DNA of 64,000 nucleotides from Tretioscincus oriximinensis (taxonomy: Eukaryota > Chordata > Lepidosauria > Squamata > Gymnophthalmidae). A program made the translations under genes and the position numbers. This document shows positions 47,484 through 58,119 of this stretch, one piece after another. The notes beneath the pieces are model-generated. The model was given only the letters and a program-made list of their open reading frames with translations. It made no database searches and was not told the origin of the DNA. The DNA is taken from NCBI GenBank assembly GCA_022410635.1, contig JAJVDF010000160.1, positions 2,061,517-2,125,516 of the forward strand. The letters are read 5' to 3'. Positions within the stretch are counted from its first letter, which is position 1. Each line of letters opens with the position of its first letter.

Positions 47484-47625
47484 ACTAGCAAAGAAGTCTC
47501 GACACAGCACTTTAGAGGCTAACAAGAAAACCATGGGTATCTGAAGTAGATTTGTCTATGAACACTCCTGCTACCTACCCCTACTTGTTAGTCTCTAAAG
47601 TGGTATGAGGCTTCCTGGCTAGTAA
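47484..47625. mobile_element. Foldback element, short two-armed copy
   Basis: Left arm ACTAGCAAAGAAGTCTCGAC then CACTTTAGAGGCTAACAAG. Right arm CTTGTTAGTCTCTAAAGTGG then GAGGCTTCCTGGCTAGT. The arms match the 40.6 kb element, but the central hairpin is nearly gone. AATC lies immediately outside both ends and may be a 4 bp target duplication. Confidence 0.7.
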
Positions 47626-50039
47626 TCCAGGTGGCTGAAACAGCTCTGCTTTTGTTCCATGGGATGCACCAAATTCCCAAATTGGCTTAGTCAGTCCTGC
47701 TTTTGCTTCATGGGCTACATCAGGTTCCAAAGCTTCTTTTAGTCAGCTCTGCTTTTGCTTTTAACAATTTCTTCTTACTAACAAGTTTTGTAAATAGGCT
47801 CTGAAGATCTATAAGCCTCCTTATAAGATGTTTTTTGAAGTTTTTAACATTGGAGATTATTGTTCTGCTATATGCGAAAGCAACCAGACCAAAGCCTTTT
47901 TTCACTGCGCTCTTTGCTGGTATGTAATCTAGAATAAGCATTTGCCATCTGTATAGGGATGCACACAATGGCAGACCTTGTCTGGGGCAAATATGCTCTG
48001 CACCAATGTAGAGACGACAGGTCACTATTGCAAGTTCTAATCCAGAATAAGGTCCAGGGCAGACTTCTTAGTCTATTTACAATGCCCAAAACTTCCAAAA
48101 AGACCAGCCATTAATTTTATGCTGCTTCATTTGTTTGTTTAGGATGATTTTATGTAAATTAAAATTAAAGTCAAAATTACAGTGTATCCCAATTATATGC
48201 TATATTTTTATATGAATGTACAGTATGTGAAAATGGAAAATTATATTACATATTAAATAATATTTTTAAGTTGGATCTCTGATTTATAATTAAAATAAAA
48301 AGGAAGGGGAAAAAGATACAGTCAGTCATGAGTTAGTTGCTTCTCCTCCTCCTCCTGTAAAACCAAGATAAAGCACAAAATTCAAAATAAAAAAAATTAT
48401 GGAAGCTTTTTCATCAGATCAAAGAGGGTTTAGCTGTGAGCTTTGGACTTCGAAAAGGCTTGGCACACACATATGCGGAGCTTCCAGGAACTTCTGGGTA
48501 AGCCCCTGGGTGCCAGGCACTACTGAAAACAGATCATCACTGAAAGGAAAAACAACAGAAAAACAGAAACAGACCAACAATGAAATAGATTAAATTATTG
48601 CTCTGGTAATTATTATGGGGCAAGGGGAAGAAAAACAATGTCTGTGGCCCAGAAGATAGGAAGCTAAGGGTCAATTAAGTCTCTTTAGGAAGAGGGTTTT
48701 ACAGATGGGGAATCACTTATCTCTTGCCACATCTCCCTGTAAACAAGAGAGGAACACAAAGAAGCTCCTCAATGTTAAATGACAACTCAAGGGTATAAAG
48801 AAGAACAGGCGCCCACAGGTACTAGGATGCAAGTTGTGACAGGCTTTAAAGGAGCAGCACTTTGAGCTGAGTTCAAATATTTACCAGGAAGCCAATTCTA
48901 GATGGTCAAGACTTTTGTTATATGATTCTATATCCACATTCACCCAAAATAATGTTTTATTCTGCATTACTTCCATTTTATTAACTACTTTGATAAAGCA
49001 CATTACAATATTCAAAACATGTGACAGCAATATAAGAGGAAATGCACTCATGATTACAGGCTGCTATTGTCCAAGACAATGACATTTATTTTCTGAGAAG
49101 GTGGCTTTAGATAAGGAAGAGTAAGTCAAATCCATGGAGGTCAGATGTAGCAATGACTACTAGAATGGATACCCAGATACAATTTCTAAGTTTGATAGGA
49201 AGAAGTATAGGGTGTCAAGAGAAGTTGAGGGTTTCATCTTGATCTTCTTCTTTAGACTGTCAAGAAGCAAGTGATTGGTGAGCATGTGTGATATGGAATA
49301 ATCTATACTGAGATAAGGTCTTTCTATTCTCTACTTGTCCCATAATCTCCACAGCCTCTTACTTAATCCAGTTCCATTTCCTCTTGGAGCACTTTCCCTG
49401 GGGAATTTGTCTCTCATTTCCCATGTAGGAGTAAGGAGGAGGCAACTTAAGATATCACCCAGAATTGCTATGCAAAGTCCTCCAAATGAGGACTAGATAG
49501 AATCTGCACTGCCGTAAATAGAAACTCTGCTCACAACAACATTTCAGTTGCTGCCTTGAGATCTCAAGATCTACATTTCCAAGGATCTTTCACTCTTGCA
49601 CAGCTTCCACTACAAAGCTGATGAATGTTTGGCTAGTGCCTGTATGGTCTCTGATGTACCTTTTAATTCTATTATTCTTTTTCAATAATCCTACTCATGG
49701 CCTCTCCTACATATTGTGGAATAATTATCCTCACTTATTTTACAGTTGTGTTCAGGTTCCAAATATAAGTGTTCTGTACATTTTTAATGTGCTAAGTATT
49801 ATTTCACAGAATCATGCCAAGCATCAATATGCCTTCCAGTATCCCCTCCACCCACATCATGGAATGTCAAAACATCCTTAAGCCCTTGGAAGCTGGGTCA
49901 GATCTCCCCAAGGCATACAGATGGAGAAGAGAGATTAGGTATTCTGTTAATTAAAAAGAGACTCTTCTCTCTTGATAACCACAGCTAACAACTACAAATA
50001 ACCAATTGATGGTGGGGGAAGGTAGATGGAGCAAGGAAA
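47626..50039. other. Unassigned non-coding sequence
   Basis: Near 48343-48357 a short (CTC)n run occurs, and 48170-48300 is strongly AT-rich. Two similar phrases (TTCCCA-ATTGGCTTAG-AAG/CAGYCCTGCTTTTGCTTCAT) at 47370-47410 and 47670-47712 form an old direct duplication with a third partial at 47720-47760. Confidence 0.45.
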
Positions 50040-50200
50040 AAGAGTTCCTTTGCCAGACATGTCTATTTGATAAACATCAGCTAATTGCAACAACTAATTA
50101 TGCCGACAATGTTCGCTTTTGAACAGCCTCTGCTTCCTACAAGGTGACAATAAGATCTGTGTAAATCTTTCACCTCAACAATGGGTAACCCTAGTTAGAA
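50040..50200. promoter_or_regulatory. Candidate conserved non-coding element
   Basis: Unique sequence containing TTGATAAACATCAGCTAATT, GCAACAACTAATTATGCC, GACAATGTTCGCTTTTGAAC and TGACAATAAGATC. TAAT pairs, a GATAAACA forkhead-like word and ACAAT SOX-like words lie within 110 bases. Regulatory role is inference only. Confidence 0.25.
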
Positions 50201-50220
50201 ATGAATTCATGAGCTCTGGG

Positions 50221-50390
50221 CCCTGTCCCCACTGAGCCTTATTCTGGGCTATATCTTGCAATAGGAGCCTGCCATTTACATGCTAGTGTAGGCTATGGCA
50301 GACCCCGAATGGCCATAGCCTACACTGGCATGCGGGTGGCTAAGCTCTGTCCCAAGGTATGACCCAGACTAAGGCTCAGTGGGGACAGGG
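50221..50390. mobile_element. 170 bp near-complete palindrome (foldback MITE)
   Basis: Starts CCCTGTCCCCACTGAGCCTT and ends AAGGCTCAGTGGGGACAGGG, a perfect 20 bp inverted terminus. The inner arms CATGCTAGTGTAGGCTATGG and CCATAGCCTACACTGGCATG also pair, so almost the entire element folds back with a loop around 50297-50309. No convincing target-site duplication was found next to the ends. No coding capacity. Confidence 0.85.
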
Positions 50391-52149
50391 ATTTTGCAAA
50401 GCATCTTCTGACTGGTAACTAGTGCTGATTGGGGCTCTGAAGTGGGGAGGGAAAGACCGTTAATAGAAAATGGAACCAAGGCAGGCAGGATTCAGACAGT
50501 TACAAGGCTTAAATTCTGTAAACACTCACATGAGATGAGAATCCACTGTGCACATGTATTAACCACAGCTGGAATATAACATAAAGAGGAGAAATGAGAC
50601 AAATTCAAATGGCAATTAAATGCCAAGCTGCATTCCAATGGGAGGGGGAGAAGGGCTGGGAAACAAGTAAGTGGATCTAAGTCCACTTCGTGGTTTTCCC
50701 TCATTCACTACCCCATTTTCCCCCCATTTTAGCCAAGTACACAGGGCATGGAAAGAGCAGAATTACGCTGGGCATTTGTCAAGCGAGCGAAGGTGGCATG
50801 GCATTTTTTAAAAATTCCTGGGTTTGTGTGAATTTTTTCTTGCATAAACCAGGGATTGCAATCCTGGGGGTTGCTTCTGGCTTATAGGATCAAGTCCAAG
50901 TCAACAAGGGACATTTCAGCTGATCTGCTGTTGCTTCTGCTGTCTTTTGACAATAATTTAAATTTCCTGTATTGGAACAGCTGCAGGGAAATTTAAAACT
51001 GCTGGCAAAAGCCAGCAACAACAGCAAGAAATCTGCTAAGATCTTCCTCCCTGACATGGGTCTTAATTCTTGGGGTTGCTTCCGGCCTCACAAAAGACCC
51101 CCAAGGGCTGGTCTCCAATAAGAGAGCTTGTTCTCCAATTGCAGCACATGGCAAACAGTTGCCAGAGTGCACTTAAAACATACTGTGTTAAATCTCACAA
51201 CAATTTTCTGAGTGAGCTCTACAAAAATGCTGTGTGGCTGTGCAAAGGGCACATGGTGAAACGGGTGTGCCCAACACAGAACCACACCACGTTCACATCC
51301 ATTTTTTGGCCTAATGGGAACACAGTCTCATTGCTGTTACCAGTATTCCAAAGTAAAAGTCCTCTGGAATGATTAGTAGATGATCTTACTGGGCGGCTAT
51401 AGCATGAAGAAAATGCCTAGATTACTGCCTGCCTGATCAAACGTATAAGGATTTTGGGTGCTGCACAACTGTTTGTCCTTCATGTGCAAAACAACATGGA
51501 ATTGTGCTGCCACTTGACAGGAAGATGGGTTATGGACCTGGATTCCACCAAAATAGAAAAAGGCACTGCAGCTTACATATATAGTGTGGTCATATGGAGC
51601 TGCCACTGATCTATGTAACAATCCCCACGTAGCCACACTATAAAACCCTCATCTGGATGCAGCCTAAATCTATAATGTGGGCTGTCTGGGTATGGTAAAT
51701 CATTCCGCATTTTGTTCTTAGAGACCAGGCATTCCTATATCTATATAATTATATGAAATTGAAACTACCAAGAGGATTGTCATGATTTCTCCCTCTTTTT
51801 CTTTTCATTCTATCATAGTCTACATATATCTACAATATGGCTCAGTCTTGCCCAGCAGAGTGACCTATAAACTGAGGTAGTTCACTGGATGATTATATCA
51901 CATTTGCACCTCTCCAGGTGACATGTGATATATGTATGATTGCATGCATGTGCACATATGAACACAGCCATATATGCATGTAAACGTACAACTCTTGTAT
52001 GAACAGGAAGATAGCTCTGCTCAAACATTTGAGCTGACATTATTTGTGCCACTAGATTAAAAGCCCTGCAGGGGAGGTTCCTGCTAGCATGTGCCTCTTC
52101 TCAAAGCCAGTCCTGGCTCCCTCGCTGGGTGTGTTGATTGGAGCCATGA
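50391..52149. other. Unassigned non-coding sequence
   Basis: A local hairpin at about 51576-51625 (ATAGTGTGGTCATATGG and CCACGTAGCCACACTAT), followed by GGATGCAGCCTAA at 51654, may be one end of a degraded GGCTGC-type transposon whose other end I could not find. 51915-51990 has alternating purine-pyrimidine words. Confidence 0.4.
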
Positions 52150-52420
52150 GGGGCTACAGCAAGACCAGGCTTAACTGTAATGAGGGGCCAGCAAATGGCA
52201 GGATTAATTGTGTCACTCCAGCTTTGAGCAGAAAGGAGAGAAGAATCAAACTATCAGGTGGGGGCTTGTTACAAAGCTGCTACTATAATGGATTTGCTCA
52301 TATTTTGTCAATAAATGTTTGTAAACGATTGCTGCAGTTTAGCCATCGATTTGGCGCAGGCAAAACCTACCAGCTGCTTGCACACTGACCTAGCTTGGAG
52401 GAAGAAGAAATTGCACAGCC
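52150..52420. promoter_or_regulatory. Candidate conserved non-coding element
   Basis: Non-repetitive. Motif-rich core at 52290-52365: GATTTGCTCATATTTTGTCA, ATAAATGTTTGTAAACGATT (forkhead core), GCTGCAGTTTAGCC and ATCGATTTGGCGCAGG. Upstream has GGATTAATTGTGTCACTCC. The mixture of forkhead, homeodomain, CUT-like and E-box-like words without repeat similarity is what I would expect of an enhancer. No conservation data are available. Confidence 0.3.
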
Positions 52421-53109
52421 ACAGGCAGGAATAATGCAATAGTGGGGGAAAGTGCAGCATTTGGATAGACAGGGTGCCTAATTGCGCTTTGCTGCAATTG
52501 AAGGAAACTGGAGCATTTAGAGAAGATCAGAAATTTTGTGAGAATTTTTGCATAAAATGTATCCCCCACAACCCTGGCAAATCAGGCCCAGTGAGCCTCA
52601 CACTGGCAATTCTGTCAAGCACGAGACTGAAGAGGCAGAGGAGCAAACACATCTTGGTTCAAAAAAATTGAGCTGCGACTGTGCATTTGCCTAACCTCTT
52701 AGGATTTCTGCTTCTCTCAGTCATCTTCACTGGCACAGTACATCTGATTGGTGATGTCACCACCAGTGCTAGAAAGAGGGCAGCTTTTACTTATTTTTTG
52801 CCTTCTCTGTCATGAGAAACTGTATCATTTTGGGGGAGAGCAAGAACTACCATGTGGCCTGATCCTAGCTGTTTCAGAGAAAAATAGGTGCTGAACATTC
52901 AAAAATGAAGAAATCACTCAGAAAAAAAAATAAAAACACTCTTCACTTTGATTCAACTTTAAAAAGTAGCAGAGATGAAGAATTCCTTACAACATATAAG
53001 TTTGGAGCAATAAAGCAAGGAATATATTTTAGTTGGATATATTTTAGTTGGAAAGGCAGCATTTTATCATCATAAGTATCAAAATGTGGGAGAGTTCAAC
53101 ATTCTGAGA
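52421..53109. other. Unassigned non-coding sequence
   Basis: Contains a small tandem duplication at 53021-53052 (ATATATTTTAGTTGG twice). No other structure recognised. Confidence 0.4.
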
Positions 53110-53290
53110 TATAATGACCAATGACAGGGCTTGGAACTTTGGCAGCCTCCAGAGACCAGAGTCCTGGCTTAGAAATTGGCTAGAAGACAGAAAACAGAGT
53201 GAAGTAATAAATAGACAGTTTTCTATGCGGAAAGATGCAAAATGTGGAATATCCCAGGGTTCAAAACTGCAACCAGTACTAGGAGGGAAA
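53110..53290 (+). pseudogene. LINE reverse transcriptase fragment (CR1-like)
   Basis: The frame starting at 53114 gives SWLRNWLEDRKQSEVINR, then QFS and CGISQGSKLQPVL. This is the RT block W(I)xNWLxxRxQxVVxNG...GVPQGSxLGPVLF of CR1-clade LINEs, the region just before the catalytic palm. The changes VPQ to ISQ and LGP to LQP fit a decayed copy. Coding similarity stops at about 53285, where a polypurine tract begins. The upstream thumb and downstream YADD parts are absent. Confidence 0.72.
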
Positions 53291-53505
53291 GGAAGAGCAA
53301 AGGAAGGAATGGATGAAAGATGGAAGGGAAGGAAGGACGAGAAAGAAGAGAAATAGGAAAAATAAAGTAGAAAAGGAAGAAGGAAGAAAAGGAAAACAGA
53401 AAGAAAGAAGGAATGAAAGAAGTAGCAACTGAAAGGGTGATGGGAGAGGGCAAGGGAGGGAGTGGGTGGAGACATGGATGGGAGCAAGGAGGAGGAGAGG
53501 CTGGA
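53280..53505 (+). repeat. 220-base polypurine tract
   Basis: Almost only A and G on the plus strand (GGAAGGAA, AGAAAGAAGG, GGGAGGG and similar words), with a handful of pyrimidines. The minus strand carries a matching pyrimidine frame (181 codons of S, P, F, L) that is a composition artefact. Such tracts can form intramolecular triplexes. Confidence 0.9.
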
Positions 53506-53535
53506 GCCCATTGCACTACTGTAATGCAATGGGCT

Positions 53536-55439
53536 ACTTCCACTTGTGAAATACTGTATAAAAGAGATTACAATTTGAAGTTTGCACATGTTATATCAAG
53601 CCCCACCCAGAAGACATTCTTCTACTGCTATGGTAGTTACCTCAAGAAGAATCTGCCTCATGTTCTCATGTAGATTCAGTAATCCACTTGGTTTAAATCC
53701 CATTGCCACAGGTTTTACAGGTAGTAGATTTCAGAGTAGGCACCTGTATTTCTTTATTAAACAGTCAGTCTGACTTGCACACATAGGAGCATGGAAGAAG
53801 AGGAACTGAGAATTGAGAGCAAAATCTAGAGCTCTGAAACATGAGAGAGGGAAGAGCAGCCAATCGGAAGGCTGAACACAATGGTGAGTTCACGGAGCTG
53901 CAAAAAAAAGGCTCACTGCAATAATACAGAGTAGAGGTATGTGAAGGCAGAGACACGATTGTGTTATTCCAGCTTTAAAATAAATAGCGAAATTAACCCA
54001 CTTGTTAACCATACTTGGGGGCAAAGTATGAAAGTACTAGTATCATTTTATCTGTGATTGTGTGGGCATGAGGTTGAGTGACAGGAATAAATGGAAAATG
54101 ATTATGCTAGAGAAACTCCAATAAAATCAATAGGCAATCAGGCCTAAACAAAATACATGACTTGTGCTGGAACTGTCCTGTGATTTTGCCACACAATAGA
54201 GTGTGACTCCTTTTTGGTGCTGCAAACATCTGAGTCTCACAAATGAGATATAAACAAACCTGAATTTCCATGGCTAGTAGAAGCGCCACAATCTTCTCCT
54301 AAAAAACTATTCATCCCAAGGAATTTCCTTGAGTGGTGCTGACATCAGAATTTTCCACTGACAGAGCTTGCTTAAATCAATCTATGCTTAGGAAAAAAAT
54401 GTTAGGTTCACAGGAAGGCATTTGGCTGTGACATTTCTCCCAAACCTACTATACTTGCTCTCTCCTTGACACAGAAAAGATTTGCCCTTCTGGACTTTTG
54501 GATTATCTTTGCTCAAATTGCTTTCAAAGTCTGAACCTTGAGGGCCATCAGCCCAGATGTTGAATGTCACAATTAAAAACAATTCTACAGAAGTGACCTG
54601 AGAACCACCCATTCCAGTTATTTTGAAGCAATTCTCAATCATTATGACCTGAAGTTGTCAATAAGCTGTTCAGAGAAGAAAAGGGAAAATTGCATTTCAT
54701 ACAACTCATGCCATTCCACTTCCAGCTGCCCACTCTGAAGGTTGTACCCAGTACTTAAAGTCAATGCAAAACCTTTAAAGAAAGAAGGTTCTGTCCACAT
54801 GGATGGAGAAAGCGAGTGAAATTTGCTGGGGAAAGGAGGGGACAAACCTTTATTTGGAGCCACATGGAGCTGGTGCAAGGCAGCTAAAAGAACTCAGAAA
54901 ACTGAGCTGCCCATGCCCAGCCAGCTGTGATCCTGCAGTCCTGTTGGCTGGTGTCTTCTCAAACTGCTTGTCTTCTTGCGAAAGTGGAGACAAGCAACAG
55001 GGCTGCAGGCAGCTCTTATCTTTCGCCATGCAGTCAGAAAAAACCTCCATTAGGAGATTCCTCTCATATTGCAGATCTCTTCCAGATATATGGTGAAGCC
55101 TAGCAAAACCTCCATTAACGCATGTGGCTGAAAAGAGAAGATGAACGTTGCACCCAGGAAAAGGTAAGAAAATGTCTTTGCTACTGCAGGAGGGTTCATT
55201 TTATTTACATACCAACTGTTGGACTAACTTCCAGTGGTGTTTCCTGGTATATCGCTGGAACTGGGTCTTCATAGCATTCTAACCTATAAAGTTATCTTGT
55301 CTCCAAAGTCATTGTGGTCCGAAAAAAAAAATTCTGGCCTTCTTGTGGACCTATATAAAGAGGCCTACAGCAAAACCACAATAAAACATGCTAAAAGAAT
55401 GAGGTTTCTTTTATTCCATTGTAGCTGTGAGCCTTAGAT
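53536..55439. other. Unassigned non-coding sequence
   Basis: No recognised family. Frames of 97 and 84 codons on opposite strands (54803-55096, 54642-54388) have no motif. Confidence 0.4.
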
Positions 55440-55620
55440 TAGCATATGTTCTGATCCAAAGCTCAATGCAGAAATGGCCTGTATGAAGCTGTTGGAACTG
55501 AAAATTTTAGAGTGAACCTCCATCAGTATGCTGATGACATCCAGCCCTGTTTCTACTTTCCATCTGAATTAGAAGAAACCGTTCAAGTGCTTGACTCTTG
55601 CCTGGAGGCAGTAGCCACCA
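55440..55620 (+). pseudogene. CR1/L2-clade LINE reverse transcriptase, palm part
   Basis: In phase from 55512 the translation reads VNLHQYADDIQPCFYFPSEL and continues EETVQVLDSCLEAVATR. YADD (55527-55538) is the catalytic motif and Y-A-D-D-x-Q with a downstream CLEAV is the signature of CR1/L2-clade RT. Coding similarity breaks at about 55620, where a BovB fragment begins, and appears to resume at 56440 with the next expected block. The element was therefore split by later insertions. Confidence 0.75.
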
Positions 55621-55621
55621 G

Positions 55622-56170
55622 ATGCTTCCACTGTGATGGCAGAAAGTGAAGAAAATCTGATGACATCTTTTAATGAAGGTAAAAGATGAGAGTTTACTGA
55701 TCATCCTCCTACCCCAAAATAAAGATGATGTCAACTAGTTACATCAATCCTACAGACAGATTAAGGCAGTGGCAGATGTTATTTACTGGGCTTCAAGATC
55801 TCTGTAGACAGTGACTGGAACCATGAAATCAAGAGAGCCTTACTTCTCTGAGGAAATGCGGTTAGGATACTAAAATACAGACACATCACATTTGTGGCCC
55901 ATGTGGACAGAATTATGATCTTCTTGCCTGTATCCTGTGGCTATGAGAGTCTAACCATCAGAAAGACCAGATGATGGAAAACAGATGCTTTTAAACTTTA
56001 GAGCTGGGGGCAGATGTTGACCTCCATGATCAAACCAATCAATACTCATGGAGATAAATCCAGGTTGCTCACAGAAAAATCAAACTGGGAAACATAAGCC
56101 TAAATACTCTGATGGTGGGAAAGACTGAAGGCGAAAAGAAAAAAGTATAAGTAAATGGTATTAAGGGCAA
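55622..56170 (+). pseudogene. RTE-BovB LINE, RT C-terminal part, plus strand
   Basis: Starts just past where BovB's own FADD motif would lie: GATGGCAGAAAGTGAAG (55638 onward), corresponding to LMAESEE. It continues in several phases with GFKISVDSDWNHEIKRALLL (matching the BovB GSKITxDGDCSHEIKRRLLL block), GYESLTIRKT, TDAFK, TNQYSW and LMVGKTEGEKKKV. In-frame stops and missing bases make it inactive. It is the same family as the minus-strand fragment at 43.7 kb but covers more of the RT end. Confidence 0.88.
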
Positions 56171-56184
56171 TAACAATTATGAAC

Positions 56185-56330
56185 TTACACGGACTTGGAA
56201 TAGTAAGTCTAGTAGTAGTTCTTTTTTAATTGTTCTATTTTAATATGTTTTTTTTATTTTATTGTGATCCACTCTGAGGTCTTTGGGTATAGGGCAGAAT
56301 GTAAATGCAAGAAAATAAATAAAGTTTCTA
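56185..56330 (+). repeat. LINE 3' tail, CR1/L2 type
   Basis: T-rich leader (TTTTTAATTGTTCTATTTTA), then TTGTGATCCACTCTGAGGTC, TTTGGGTATAGGGCAGAATG and AAATGCAAGAAAATAAATAA. Same layout as the tail at 15.9 kb. It lies between two parts of another CR1-type element, so it belongs to a separate insertion. Confidence 0.6.
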
Positions 56331-56429
56331 GGGTGTGATTAAGACCCTGTCTTCCAGAAAAGGGCACTGCTTTCTGTACGCCATTATCCTATTCTGGGAT
56401 GTACATCGGAATAAGTTCCACTGGAGAAA

Positions 56430-56945
56430 GTGCCTAAGTTAACAACTGTAGACCAATCAATTCAAACTGAATCCAGATAAGATATGGGTACTTGTAGTCA
56501 GGGCTTGTTGCTCATAAAATTTGGAGCCAGTTTGATTCTTGATATGGTTACACACACTGTGTATAATCTGAGGAATCTCTTGAACTCTTTCACATATGTG
56601 GGAGGAAAAAAACAGCTCAAACACTGCTTTGAACTGGTAGTGTGTGGACATTTATGTTCCCAACCCATCTCTAATCCACCTTAAAAGCCTTGGGAAATAA
56701 TTTCCTGACCTTCCGTGTGACTTTGAGACTGTAGTGTGAGGCTAAACTACCTCTAAGCTGTGTTTGCACCCAGTCTGGGAACATCCTCAGCATTGTCTCT
56801 GCTACTTGAAGCTCCGAGTGCTCTGATCCGTTCTGCAATTTGGCCATTTCTTGGCAGAGATCACTTGGCCACTGAAGTTCACGGTCTGGTAATTTCCAGA
56901 CTGGACTATTGTAATGCCCTTTTCAGGAGAGGAGAAAGAGAGGGC
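56430..56945 (+). pseudogene. CR1/L2-clade LINE, RT C-terminal part
   Basis: The first block, TNQFKLNPDKIWVLVV (about 56450-56497), is the conserved A-N-x-L-x-L-N-P-D-K-T-E-x-L segment that follows CLEAV in CR1/L2 RTs. It is then followed in shifted frames by SLILDMVTHTVYNLRNLLNS and, from 56850, WPFLGRDHLATEVHGLVISR leading into LDYCNALF. The order is exactly that of the C-terminal RT region. Similarity ends at about 56925. Several frameshifts and stops. Together with 55440-55620 it forms one interrupted element. Confidence 0.75.
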
Positions 56946-58119
56946 AAGGAAGTATGCAACGCAGATAAGTAGTAACATAAATAGTTGGAACGATATCTTG
57001 GGATGTGGGTATCAGTTGTTTGGAGGAAGAGTTTTGTTTTTCCCTTGTAAGAACTGGCATTGGGGGTGTATGTTAGGCTGTTATTTTTTTTGTAATAAAA
57101 TAATAGAAAAATGAAAAATGGCTTTTGTCCATGTACTGTCTCACTGCCAACTCCATGCTTTCAGTTGACAGTGCTTGCTTGGTATTGCTGAGGCTAACCT
57201 CACACAGCTGGAACTACCATTAGAGGCAGCTGTCCCTTCTGAAATTCAGGCAATAAATACAAAAGCAGGGGGAAGGAAAAAAGAAAAAAGGGGAGATGTG
57301 GGGCTTAAACACTGCAAGTGCCTGAATTAGCATTTCAGAGGAGCATCTTTCATGCAAGCTCCAGCCTGAAGTGCAACTCAAGTCAGGCAGGGTCAGCCTG
57401 AAACCTGGCACAGTGCGCTTTCCTTTTATTCTGCACACTTGCAAGCAGTAGATATAAGAAACATGGATAACAGGCAAAGGCATCCTATCTCTTACTTAGT
57501 CCCATGCAGTGACATTGTACTTCTGAATCACTGACTGCTACATTGGACTACTTAGTTGGTTACTATATTCACATGCCTCTCTGCAACTGTTTTGCCAAGT
57601 TTTTATAATCAGTTGCCACTGCACTATGAAATCACCAATTTGAGCCTTGAAGCTATGTCTCCATTTAATGATGAATTTGGCTCTTTTAAGACCTTGGTCT
57701 CTACTCTTCACCCTGCTGAAACATCTGAGGGAAAGTGCTATGAGGGCCCTCTGGTAGCTCTCCGATACATCCCACTGCCTTGCCATCACACACCAATAAT
57801 GGGCCACATTAACTCAAAAAGCGGTGGTGTTTGCATATGGAGGCCAATTTTACTATCCAGGAGCCGTAAATGCAATCTACCCAGACAAAGTGAAGCTGGG
57901 AAAGTACTTTAGCCAACAGTAATAAGACCAAAACGGTGAGAACCCTTCCCTTAAGGTGCCAGGTCCCTAACGCAGCCGTTATGCACCATATCATTATGAT
58001 CCTGAATTGCAGTAGTACAAAAGCCTGCTGCCCAGACAATGCACTATGTGCTGTTCTTATAGTTCTGCCCAAATAGAAGGAATACATGCATTCTTCCTAG
58101 GTCTTCCATTCATCAGTTA
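56946..58119. other. Unassigned non-coding sequence
   Basis: A 118-codon plus-strand frame at 57556-57912 is opposed by an 89-codon minus frame and has no motif. No repeat recognised. Confidence 0.4.

Noticed and set aside
51915..51990. Z-DNA-forming alternating purine-pyrimidine run
   Set aside because: Alternation is broken every few bases and no uninterrupted run of useful length exists.
53044..53589. 181-codon minus-strand frame
   Set aside because: Composed of S, P, F, L and H from a polypyrimidine strand. The recognisable coding (RT fragment) is on the other strand.
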